DNA from: Halothece sp964463655
Lineage (GTDB): Bacteria > Cyanobacteriota > Cyanobacteriia > Cyanobacteriales > Rubidibacteraceae
NCBI GenBank assembly: GCA_964463655.1
Contig: CAYXDG010000061.1
Span: 1-21,562, forward strand
Length of the DNA: 21,562 nt
Reading direction: 5' to 3'
The number at the start of each line of letters is the position of its first letter. The first letter of the stretch is position 1. The position numbers and the translations under genes are program-made. Below, in pieces: positions 8,808-15,715 of this stretch. Under the pieces are notes generated by a model. It saw only the letters and a list, made by a program, of their open reading frames with translations, did no database searches and was not told where the DNA came from.

Positions 8808-8870
8808 TTACTTGCTGTCGATTGCATTTATACAATTTTATCTCATATTCTCAAAGGTAGGTTTGGTAAA

Positions 8871-8888
8871 GCGTAGCGAACCCCAACA
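8871..8888 (+). repeat. dispersed repeat copy 1, GCGTAGCGAACCCCAACA
   Basis: An 18-base element recurs at 21240-21257 with one mismatch. Flanking bases (GTTTGG before, CCCAAC within) allow a short imperfect hairpin. It resembles the GCGTAGCGAAACCCAACA-type intergenic repeats that I recall from many cyanobacterial genomes. It lies between two genes at the 3' end of the binding-protein gene. Confidence 0.6.
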
Positions 8889-8892
8889 TTTA

Positions 8893-10548
8893 CTATTTTT
8901 GAATTGTCCAATAAGGAAAGTTTTGGCTGGGATTAATCGTAACCCCTTTAACATTTTCCTGAACAAACGCATAATCGATCGTCTGCCAAAGGGGAATATA
9001 AGGAACATCTCGGGCGAGGATTTCTTGGATTTCAGCAAAGATTTGCTGACGTTCTTCTGCATCACGCGATCGCCGTTGTTGGTCGATTAATTCATTCATT
9101 CTTTCATTATAATAAAATGATCCTTGGGTGTTTGCGCCCCCTTCCAGACAGCCTGTTTCCACACTGCCTTCAGTACAGGATAAAAAGGGATGAATGTAGT
9201 TATCAGCATCGAGAAAATCTGGATACCAATCAATTAGCGCTGCGGGATAAACGCCTTTGCTAATGTTACTAAAAAATGATGCGGATTCAACGGTTTGTGG
9301 TTCAATAATGAGAATACCCTCTAATTCTTGTTCTGCGATCGCGCTGAGCGTGCTTGCTACTAACGATCGAATCGTTGACCCTGAAGGATGCCAGATTTCT
9401 AGGGTGACAGGATTACTTTGAGAATAGCCAGCTTCCTGTAATTTTTGTTTAGCTTTTTCAAAATCAGCATCGCCATATTCTTTCTCGAAGGTTGGTTGAT
9501 ACGCCGTAAACGCCGTGGGAATGAGACTATAAATGGGTTCAGCTTGTCCTTGTAACACTCGTTTGTTGATCAGCGATCGATCTATCATTTGCGCGATCGC
9601 CTGTCGGACTGCGACTTGATTCACTGCTTCTGCTTGCGTATTTAACATTAAATAATTGACTGCCGTTCCAGCAGAGGCGATTTCTTGCCATTGTCCCTCA
9701 CTGGCGGATTCTCTCAAACTCTTGGTCTGATTGGGGTCAAAGGATTGATAGGCCACATCAACCCCACCAGTGCGAAAGGCATTAAACAAGTTCGCGGGAT
9801 TACTGGCATAAATCTGCATATCCACCCCTTCGTTAGCGGGTTGGTCTCCCCAATAATCGGGGAAGGGGTCAAGACGCACCGTATCGCTGGTAAACTCAGT
9901 TAACTGGTAACGTCCTGTTCCCACAAAGGTATTAGGTAAAAACTCTCCCGCGCCAATTTGATAGGCTTCAGGAGACACCGCACAAGCACCCGGAAACGCC
10001 AGTAAGGATGGAAAAGCAGCAAAGGGTTGATTCAGCGTGATGGTGAGTTCATATTCCCCCGTTGCTTCAACATTTTCAATGATGTCTGCTAAGAGGAAGG
10101 AAGGTTTGCCACCGTTTTCAATAAATCTAGTTAATGAGAATGCCATCGCTTCGGCATTAAAAGCTGTCCCATCATGAAAGATGACCCCTTCGCGCAAGGA
10201 AATGGTATAGGTTAAGCCATCTTCGCTGACAGTGGGCATTTCTGTCGCTAATTGCGGTTCTAATTCAGTTGTGCCTAACTGATAAGTATAAAGGCGATCG
10301 CTGAGATTGTAAATCAATCCTAAGCCAGCGAGTTCGTAGCTATCTGCGGGGTCGAGAGTGCGGGGTTTCAGGGTTGTCCCAATTCTCACCCGTTGGGTTG
10401 TGCTACGATCTGGAGACTGGTTAGGGGGTGTTGTCTGCTGTTGATTGTTACAGCCAATAATTAAAACCACACATAAGCTAAACAAACTGATCAGCTTAAT
10501 CAGTTGTTTCCACTGTCGAGAGGAAGGAAAGAAAGCGCGATCGTTCAT
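8893..10548 (-). CDS. ABC transporter family-5 substrate-binding lipoprotein (oligopeptide/nickel type)
   Basis: This is an extracytoplasmic solute-binding protein of the SBP_bac_5 (DppA/OppA/NikA) family. A basic N-terminus and hydrophobic helix end in a lipobox, IIGC, with the lipidated Cys at residue 33, so it should be a membrane-anchored lipoprotein. The mature part, about 520 residues, is of normal size. Family landmarks are the TLDPADSYE segment near residue 65, LEPQLATEMPTVSEDGLTYT, LREGVIFHDGTAFNAEAMAFSL, the VRQAIAQMIDRSLI segment, and a C-terminal DVPYIPLW. The ligand is probably a peptide, but cannot be predicted. No permease or ATPase gene lies nearby, so it must work with components encoded elsewhere; this is common for cyanobacterial Dpp/Opp-type proteins. 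The ferredoxin gene 32 bases upstream is on the same strand. Confidence 0.9.
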   Translation of the reverse strand: MNDRAFFPSSRQWKQLIKLISLFSLCVVLIIGCNNQQQTTPPNQSPDRSTTQRVRIGTTLKPRTLDPADSYELAGLGLIYNLSDRLYTYQLGTTELEPQLATEMPTVSEDGLTYTISLREGVIFHDGTAFNAEAMAFSLTRFIENGGKPSFLLADIIENVEATGEYELTITLNQPFAAFPSLLAFPGACAVSPEAYQIGAGEFLPNTFVGTGRYQLTEFTSDTVRLDPFPDYWGDQPANEGVDMQIYASNPANLFNAFRTGGVDVAYQSFDPNQTKSLRESASEGQWQEIASAGTAVNYLMLNTQAEAVNQVAVRQAIAQMIDRSLINKRVLQGQAEPIYSLIPTAFTAYQPTFEKEYGDADFEKAKQKLQEAGYSQSNPVTLEIWHPSGSTIRSLVASTLSAIAEQELEGILIIEPQTVESASFFSNISKGVYPAALIDWYPDFLDADNYIHPFLSCTEGSVETGCLEGGANTQGSFYYNERMNELIDQQRRSRDAEERQQIFAEIQEILARDVPYIPLWQTIDYAFVQENVKGVTINPSQNFPYWTIQK

Positions 10549-10580
10549 TGTTTTTAGTTCATTGTTCTTGCTTACTTGGA

Positions 10581-10898
10581 CTAAGGTTGCTTGAATTGTT
10601 GAGTATAGACCTCATCTTCTTTCTCCGACTCAATCTTTAAGTCTGATCTCGGATAAGCCACACATAACAAAGCATAGCCTTTCCCTTGTAAGTCTGGAGA
10701 AACTCCCATCCCATCCGTTTGATCCACTTCTCCTTCTAAGATTAGTCCAGCACAAGTCGTACAAACCCCTGCAGTACAAGAACTTGGCAGATCAAGACCT
10801 TCATTGTGTGCAACTTCTAGGATCGTTTGGTCTTCAGGAACTGCGATCGTATAAGTTTGACCTTGGTGATGAATTTCAACCGTGTAGGTATTTGCCAT
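10581..10898 (-). CDS. plant-type [2Fe-2S] ferredoxin
   Basis: This small soluble electron carrier has 105 residues. Four cluster ligands are in the plant/cyanobacterial pattern CX4CX2CX29C: Cys41, Cys46, Cys49 and Cys79 (SSCTAGVCTTCAG, then ALLCVAYP). It is a divergent paralogue rather than the main photosynthetic PetF. The usual SCRAGACSSCAG loop reads SCTAGVCTTCAG, and the C-terminus is extended with a polar tail (KEDEVYTQQFKQP). Which electron donor and acceptor it serves cannot be told. It is divergent from the HEPN-like gene, with 196 bases between them, and in line with the binding-protein gene 32 bases downstream. The start ATG at 10898 gives a normal N-terminal strand (MANTYTVEIHHQG). 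Confidence 0.9.
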   Translation of the reverse strand: MANTYTVEIHHQGQTYTIAVPEDQTILEVAHNEGLDLPSSCTAGVCTTCAGLILEGEVDQTDGMGVSPDLQGKGYALLCVAYPRSDLKIESEKEDEVYTQQFKQP

Positions 10899-11094
10899 AG
10901 AGATGATTTAACGCCGAAGTAGCCACTGTTTTGATAGTTTGTGCGTGTTTGATTTTAGCAAATTTGCGTCCCAATTTACTAATTATCTGATTGGTTTTGT
11001 TTCAAGTTTTCAGGAAAACAGCAGTCTTCAGAAATATGATTAAACACTAAAGCGACAAAAAACATCATTAAAACAGAAACTATAACAGGTTAAG

Positions 11095-11562
11095 ATGTCC
11101 ATTGGTAAAAGTAACTATGATCATGACATGGAAGACTATCAAGGTGCTGCTTTGGAAAGACATGAAGATACTGAAGCTCTTTCTAATTTAGGCAGAAAAG
11201 TGGCGGCAATGCACTTTGGCGGCTGTACAGTAGAATGCTTACTAAAATCAATGATACTGGCTTCTTTACCCCGAGGAGCAAGCCAAGAATGGAAAACTGA
11301 CTCGAATAATCCAGGTCATACAATTTATAATCCAGGACACAGTTTACAAAACGCTTTGAGGCAAAATAACCGTTTGTATCATCGGGCTCAGCGCTTTGGA
11401 GAGGTTATCAAGTGGATGACTATTGTTGAAAATCCCGACAATCAACATTTTATTGAGATGCGTTACTCTAGCAATAACCCTGATGATGCTGAATATAAAA
11501 AATGGTGGTCAGCTTATAACAGTCTTAGAAGTTGGCTACAAGAGCAAGCAACTCAACTTTAA
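11095..11562 (+). CDS. small HEPN-like protein, first gene of a two-gene NTPase module
   Basis: This 155-residue soluble, mostly helical protein is not a family I can name with certainty. Residues 33-52 (GRKVAAMHFGGCTVECLLKS) resemble the first core helices of HEPN proteins (pattern A-x-hydrophobic-AG-x-x-VEC-x-LKA). GHSLQNAL at 81-88 matches the typical GH-x-L helix start, and EMRYSS (121-126) plus the final helix (WWSAYNSLRSWLQEQ) matches the RY segment and last helix. Catalytic HEPN RNases carry an Rx4-6H motif late in the fold. I do not see it there; the only Arg-x5-His (Arg34-His40) lies in an early helix. It may therefore be a non-nucleolytic member or an adaptor. It ends 11 bases before the large NTPase gene and is surely cotranscribed with it. 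The start at ATG 11095 has a weak AGG upstream. HEPN assignment is inference. Confidence 0.6.
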   Translation: MSIGKSNYDHDMEDYQGAALERHEDTEALSNLGRKVAAMHFGGCTVECLLKSMILASLPRGASQEWKTDSNNPGHTIYNPGHSLQNALRQNNRLYHRAQRFGEVIKWMTIVENPDNQHFIEMRYSSNNPDDAEYKKWWSAYNSLRSWLQEQATQL

Positions 11563-11573
11563 GGGAAATAGAA

Positions 11574-14225
11574 ATGCAAAAAAGTTGGCAACTAGAATTA
11601 CAAGAAAAACTGGTTGAGGAATATGTTAGCAATCCCAACAGCGAGTGGGTGGACTTGAATATCTCTACGTCTGGTCTAGTTAATTTAATCATTGTCAGCG
11701 ATCGCGTGCAAGAGATACCCCAATCGCAACGAAAAGAACAGTTACAAGCAATCCTCAATCAGTTCTTAGTATCCTCTGGTTTTATTGCATTATACACAGT
11801 TCAAGAAGCACAATCTCTCAACTTGTCTCGTCCACCCAAGACAAACGGACAAAAAATCCAAACTTGGCAAGATTTAGCAATGTGGGCTGCTAATCCCCAA
11901 CATCATCAGGTAAAATCTGAGCAACAACCCAGTCTTCCTCAAACAGTCACTTTCTATTCTTATAAAGGCGGAGTCGGGCGAACAACTGCTTTAACTCATG
12001 TTGCTTGGATTCTAGCAAAGCGCGGTTACAAAGTTGTAGCAGTTGATTTAGATTTAGAAGCGCCAAGTCTCAGTACAGCCTTTAATTTGGAAACGCTTCC
12101 TGATTATGGAATTGTTGATTATTTTTATGAATGCGCTTACTTACCAAAAGATGTAAAACCTGAAATTACGATCACAAAAATTTTTAGTGAAGTTGCAATT
12201 CCTGATGCACCAGGAAGGCTATTTGTTGTTCCTGCAGGAACTTTGAATCTTGATTATATTACTAAGGTTGAAGATATTCGGACAACTGCAATTACAGAAA
12301 CTGGAGAAACGCTTTGGGGAGTTTTTAAAAAGGAAATTCAAAACCAGCTAAAGCCTGATATCATCTTAGTAGATTCAAGAACAGGAATTAATGAATGGGG
12401 TGCATTATCATTGCTAGAAGCGGCGGATCAAGCGATGATCTTTTTATTTCCCAACGAACAAAATTTGGAGGGGATTGACCTTCTTTTAAAGTCCCTTCAA
12501 TCTTTAGGAAAATCATCTATCAATTTTGTCTTCTCACCCCTCCCTGATCTCAACGAGACTACGAAAGATAAAGTTAAAGATTTCTGGCAACGCTTATCTC
12601 AGCAGATTCCCGAACCAGTTGAGGAAGACGAAAGTAATGAAAATAATGAAGCAGAACCTTTAATTATTCCTTACCTTCCCAGTATAGCTCTGGCTAATTA
12701 CTACCCTGTAGAAGGTTTATTGGATTATTATAATCAAGTTGCTAACCTAATTGATGCAGATACAAATCAAATTCGTACTCAGGATTTCTTATTCGACTCT
12801 AATCAAAGATGGCAAATTATAGAAAGCCTAACTTTTGCTGCTTTAAATGCAGCAGATGAAAATCAAGAAGATTATAAAAGACTGTTTCAGCGGACCGCTA
12901 ATTTTGAGAGATTTTTAGATGAGACAAGTTGCTTAATTAGAGGGCGAAAAGGGACAGGGAAAACGCAGCTTTATTGGCTCTTCTTAAAGCATCAGGAAGT
13001 CGCACGTCAATTAGCGCGTAGTCGGTTAGAGAATATCAATTTTTTTTCAGGACATGGTAGAGCACAGAATAGTCGCCCAACACGAATTGATTTTGAGACG
13101 ATTCATCAATCATTAGAAGAAAATGGGGGAAACTGGGAAGACTGTTGGCGAGGTTATTTGGTTCTGCAACTATTTCAGAACGACTGTTTGAACTTAAAAA
13201 AAACAAACCCAAAAAATAAGTTCCAAAATCTTCACAATTTATTAAGAAACCTTCCTAAACCTAATTGGCAATCTGAACATACACAAACATTAATTCAAAT
13301 AGCCACCGATTCTAAATTAAAACTTTTATCAGCAGACGCTTTGCAACTTTTCAATGATCAACAAAGGCAGCAAGTAACTTGGTTGTTGTATGATGATTTA
13401 GATGAAGATTTTCCAGAAAGAGGGAATGTTAGACAAGAAGCATTAGCGGGATTATTTCAACTAATTCAGTTTTGCGATGCGCGTCAATTAAAAGCAATTC
13501 GCTTTAAGGTTTTTTTGAGAGAAGATATTTGGGGTCGTCTTAATTTTGATAACAAAAGTCACTTTAATGGACGTGATATTTTACTGGAATGGACAAGAAT
13601 TGATTTTCTACGATTAGCACTGCGACAAGCCATTCAATCGTCAAAGTTTAAAGATTTAGTGGATCGTTTGTCACCTATAGAAAATATAGATCAAGCTGAT
13701 GAAGAAACATTAGCACGCGCTTTAGAGTTACTATGGGGGAATCGTCGCCGAAGAGGAAATAAAGCAAAATATGTATCAAGATGGGTTTATGAAAGGTTGA
13801 CAGATACGAGTAATACTACTTTCCCTCGTAGTTTAAGCGTCTTATTAGAGGGAGCGCAACAACAAGAATTAAGTTATAAAGGGAAAAGTTCTATTCAGTC
13901 TCCAACTGATCGTTTATTGCGGAGTAAATCTTTGGAAATTGGGTTAGAAAAGGCTTCAGAAGAACGTTGCGAGGCGATCAAACAAGAATATCCTGATCTG
14001 TGTCCGTTTTTCGACGCTTTAGAGGGTGTTCCTGCTTTACCAAATCAGGAAGAGTTGGAAAAAGTATGGCAAAATACAGCTAAAGAAGTAATCCCCAAGT
14101 TTAATGAATTTGCTGAACTTTTAAGTGAAATTGGACTGGTGAAGTGGCGACCAAAGGAACAACGCTATGGTTTTGCTGATATTTATGTCTATGGTTTTAA
14201 AATGAGTCGTACAGGTGCTAGATAA
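11574..14225 (+). CDS. dual P-loop NTPase: KGGVGR-variant ParA/MinD-like domain plus second ATPase domain
   Basis: This 883-residue protein has an N-terminal alpha/beta region (about 1-115), a ParA/MinD-like domain (about 120-400) and a second P-loop ATPase domain (about 425-720) with a helical C-terminus. The first domain has the deviant Walker A YKGGVGRTT (Lys131, Arg136), where Arg replaces the usual phosphate-loop Lys. It also has VVAVDLDLEAPSLS and IILVDSRTGINEWG, as in the family I recall as 'KGGVGR-motif variant AAA ATPase'. The second has a canonical Walker A GRKGTGKT (Lys463), a Walker B LLYDDLD (604-610) and FLREDIW. Such proteins occur in bacterial conflict systems and peptide-modification loci. 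ATG 11574, preceded by AAGGG eight bases upstream and 11 bases after the HEPN-like stop, is preferred to a TTG at 11532 in an overlapping frame. No membrane segment is seen. Biological role is inferred only. Confidence 0.8.
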   Translation: MQKSWQLELQEKLVEEYVSNPNSEWVDLNISTSGLVNLIIVSDRVQEIPQSQRKEQLQAILNQFLVSSGFIALYTVQEAQSLNLSRPPKTNGQKIQTWQDLAMWAANPQHHQVKSEQQPSLPQTVTFYSYKGGVGRTTALTHVAWILAKRGYKVVAVDLDLEAPSLSTAFNLETLPDYGIVDYFYECAYLPKDVKPEITITKIFSEVAIPDAPGRLFVVPAGTLNLDYITKVEDIRTTAITETGETLWGVFKKEIQNQLKPDIILVDSRTGINEWGALSLLEAADQAMIFLFPNEQNLEGIDLLLKSLQSLGKSSINFVFSPLPDLNETTKDKVKDFWQRLSQQIPEPVEEDESNENNEAEPLIIPYLPSIALANYYPVEGLLDYYNQVANLIDADTNQIRTQDFLFDSNQRWQIIESLTFAALNAADENQEDYKRLFQRTANFERFLDETSCLIRGRKGTGKTQLYWLFLKHQEVARQLARSRLENINFFSGHGRAQNSRPTRIDFETIHQSLEENGGNWEDCWRGYLVLQLFQNDCLNLKKTNPKNKFQNLHNLLRNLPKPNWQSEHTQTLIQIATDSKLKLLSADALQLFNDQQRQQVTWLLYDDLDEDFPERGNVRQEALAGLFQLIQFCDARQLKAIRFKVFLREDIWGRLNFDNKSHFNGRDILLEWTRIDFLRLALRQAIQSSKFKDLVDRLSPIENIDQADEETLARALELLWGNRRRRGNKAKYVSRWVYERLTDTSNTTFPRSLSVLLEGAQQQELSYKGKSSIQSPTDRLLRSKSLEIGLEKASEERCEAIKQEYPDLCPFFDALEGVPALPNQEELEKVWQNTAKEVIPKFNEFAELLSEIGLVKWRPKEQRYGFADIYVYGFKMSRTGAR
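11698..11705. repeat. only HIP1 octamer in the accessory module
   Basis: This is the single GCGATCGC that I find between 10899 and 14255; other parts of the window carry these or partial HIP1 sites at short intervals. Confidence 0.6.
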
Positions 14226-14337
14226 ATCTAAAATCTACTGTTCCTGCCAAAAGTACGATCGCGCTTTGCATCGCTTCTGATTCTTCTCTCAGCGCGATCA
14301 GGTTTTCTAAAAAGAATTCTAAATCAAATGCTGTCAC
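14218..14337 (-). CDS. possible 39-aa ORF or gene remnant, GTG start
   Basis: On the minus strand a short frame runs from GTG 14337 to TAG 14218. It encodes a 39-residue peptide beginning MTAFDLEFFLENLIALREE. Its composition (acidic amphipathic helix, then a hydrophobic strand-like VLLAGTVDFRF) looks like protein rather than random sequence. It is open to a stop shortly upstream, has no clear ribosome binding site, and overlaps the NTPase gene tail-to-tail by 8 bases. It could be a small protein or, more likely, a fragment of a lost gene. I recognise no family. Confidence 0.25.
   Translation of the reverse strand: MTAFDLEFFLENLIALREESEAMQSAIVLLAGTVDFRFI
14257..14299. repeat. 9-bp inverted repeat GATCGCGCT / AGCGCGATC
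   Basis: The arms at 14257-14265 and 14291-14299 are perfect complements separated by 25 bases, just behind the NTPase gene. Both arms contain partial HIP1 sequence, so the pairing may be incidental. No T run follows the second arm on the plus strand. Confidence 0.35.
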
Positions 14338-14365
14338 CTTAACCGTTTGAATCGAAAATCAACAA

Positions 14366-14617
14366 ATGCAACAACAATCTCGTGAATCAATTCAAGATCA
14401 CTTGTGGTGGGTTATACCAGAACAACTTGCTGGCATTCGTAAACCTAATCCTGAAGAAGTACCAAAACTTCAAGCCTTGGGAATTAAAGCTGTCTCTGTC
14501 ATGGATGATCCATCCAATCTAGACCTTTATGAACAAGCGAACCTCCCTTATCTTTGGATCTTTGGCTACCCATTAAAGGGGACACTGCACCAACTCCCGA
14601 AAAAACTAACCAGTTAG
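14366..14617 (+). pseudogene. truncated dual-specificity/tyrosine phosphatase-like protein
   Basis: The 83-residue frame resembles the first half of cyanobacterial dual-specificity phosphatases: WWVIPEQLAGIRKPNPEEV, then LGIKAVSVMDDPSNLDLYEQANLPYLW. The family continues with a recognition loop and the catalytic CX5R signature (HCxxGxxRT). Here the frame ends after GYPLKGTLHQLPKKLTS, and I see no CX5R continuation in any frame before the next gene at 14702. The product cannot be an active phosphatase of the usual mechanism. I therefore call it a 3'-truncated remnant. It may have lost its end to a deletion that brought the aminopropyltransferase gene close. The alternative is a real short protein of unknown role. 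Family assignment is from remembered sequence patterns and is moderately secure. Confidence 0.55.
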
Positions 14618-14685
14618 TTAACTTTCCCTTTCTTTTCAAAGTTGGTCTAGATTATGATAACTTAGGAATTCTGCATGATTAGTAA

Positions 14686-14701
14686 TGAAGGAGCGTAAAG
14701 A
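14686..14701 (+). promoter_or_regulatory. ribosome binding site for the aminopropyltransferase gene
   Basis: AAGGAG at about 14687-14692 precedes ATG 14702 by nine bases, a strong Shine-Dalgarno match that fixes this start. Confidence 0.7.
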
Positions 14702-15643
14702 ATGGCAGGTAGCGAGTTAAACGCCGATCTCTGGATAACAGAATATATCACCCCTTGGGATATTTATGTACATGGGGTAAGCGCCGTTTTTGCTTATAAA
14801 AAGACACCGTTTCAAGAGATGTATATTGTCGAATCTGGGTCTTATGGGAAAGGATTGGTGTTAGATGGAAAATGGCAATCTTCTACGGTCGATGAGTTTC
14901 TCTATCATGAAGCATTAGTTCATCCTGCCATGATTGCCCATCAAACGCCAAAAAAGGTTTTAGTCTTAGGAGGGGGAGAAGGTGCAACCATTCGGGAAGT
15001 TTTACGGTGGAAGACCGTGGAAAAGGTCAAAATGGTGGATATTGATGAGGAAGTAGTGGAAGCGTGTAAACAGTATTTACCTGAAATGCACCAAGGATCA
15101 TTTGATGATCCTCGAACTGAATTAGTGATTGGTGATGCCTTAGAAGTGTTAGATAATACAGATGAACAGTGGGATGTGGTCATGAGCGATCTGTCTGATC
15201 CCATTGAAGAGGGCCCCTCATTTAAGTTATTCACGAAAGAATTTTATGAAAAAGTCGATCGCGTGTTAGCGCCCAATGGTAAGTTTGTGTTACAAGCAGG
15301 GCCAGTTGCAGCCCCTTACATTCCCACTCACGCGAGAATCGTTAACACACTTAAAACTGTGTTTGAACATAACATTTCCTATACGACTTATGTTCCCACT
15401 TATGGCGAACCTTGGAGTCTGACTTTATCTTCTCATACTCCCCTTGAAACTCGTCCCGAACCTGACACAATTGATCAATTACTAGCAGAAAAAACAACTG
15501 GTGAGTTAAAGTTAATTGATGGTATTACCCTGTTAGGTTTATTGCAAACCCCTGTTTATCTTCGCCGTGCGATCGCCCAGCATCAAGACATTTTTACCTT
15601 ATCTGAACCGCCTAAGTTTTTTGGGAAAGGGGTTAGTAATTAA
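14702..15643 (+). CDS. speE: aminopropyltransferase (spermidine synthase family, ACL5/thermospermine synthase-like)
   Basis: The enzyme transfers aminopropyl from decarboxylated S-adenosylmethionine to a polyamine. The 313-residue protein has an N-terminal beta domain with the gate region YGKGLVLDGKWQSS (about 48-61) and DEFLYHEALVHPA. The Rossmann core carries GGGEGATIRE (90-99) and the nucleoside-binding acidic pair in VDIDEE (Asp113/Asp115), with GDAL at 144-147. The catalytic loop is DLSDPIEEGPSFKLFTKEFY (163-182), where Asp163 and Asp166 match the amine-binding Asp residues. Classical bacterial SpeE usually reads DSTDPVGPA at this place. The longer DxxDPxExGP...LxTKxFY form, with DGKxQSxxxDEFxYHExLVHPA, is what I recall from plant ACL5 thermospermine synthase. 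The product may thus be thermospermine rather than spermidine. The gene has its own strong ribosome binding site and stands alone. Confidence 0.88.
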   Translation: MAGSELNADLWITEYITPWDIYVHGVSAVFAYKKTPFQEMYIVESGSYGKGLVLDGKWQSSTVDEFLYHEALVHPAMIAHQTPKKVLVLGGGEGATIREVLRWKTVEKVKMVDIDEEVVEACKQYLPEMHQGSFDDPRTELVIGDALEVLDNTDEQWDVVMSDLSDPIEEGPSFKLFTKEFYEKVDRVLAPNGKFVLQAGPVAAPYIPTHARIVNTLKTVFEHNISYTTYVPTYGEPWSLTLSSHTPLETRPEPDTIDQLLAEKTTGELKLIDGITLLGLLQTPVYLRRAIAQHQDIFTLSEPPKFFGKGVSN

Positions 15644-15715
15644 CAATGAGAGTTTTATCATTGATGCTTCTCTTTTTAAGAGGGGATATTGTATAGACTA
15701 CATTTTTGTTAATTA

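Noticed and set aside
8838..9065. Small frames over the 3' end of the binding-protein gene, both strands
   Set aside because: They overlap the conserved C-terminus of the SBP_bac_5 protein and show no ribosome binding site or family likeness.
11095..14225. HEPN-MNT toxin-antitoxin pair
   Set aside because: The partner gene is a large dual NTPase with no nucleotidyltransferase GSxxxGxxxxxSDID-type motif, so the classic pair does not fit.
14257..14299. Rho-independent terminator for the NTPase module
   Set aside because: The 9-bp arms are 25 bases apart and no T run follows on the plus strand; the arms are HIP1-derived.
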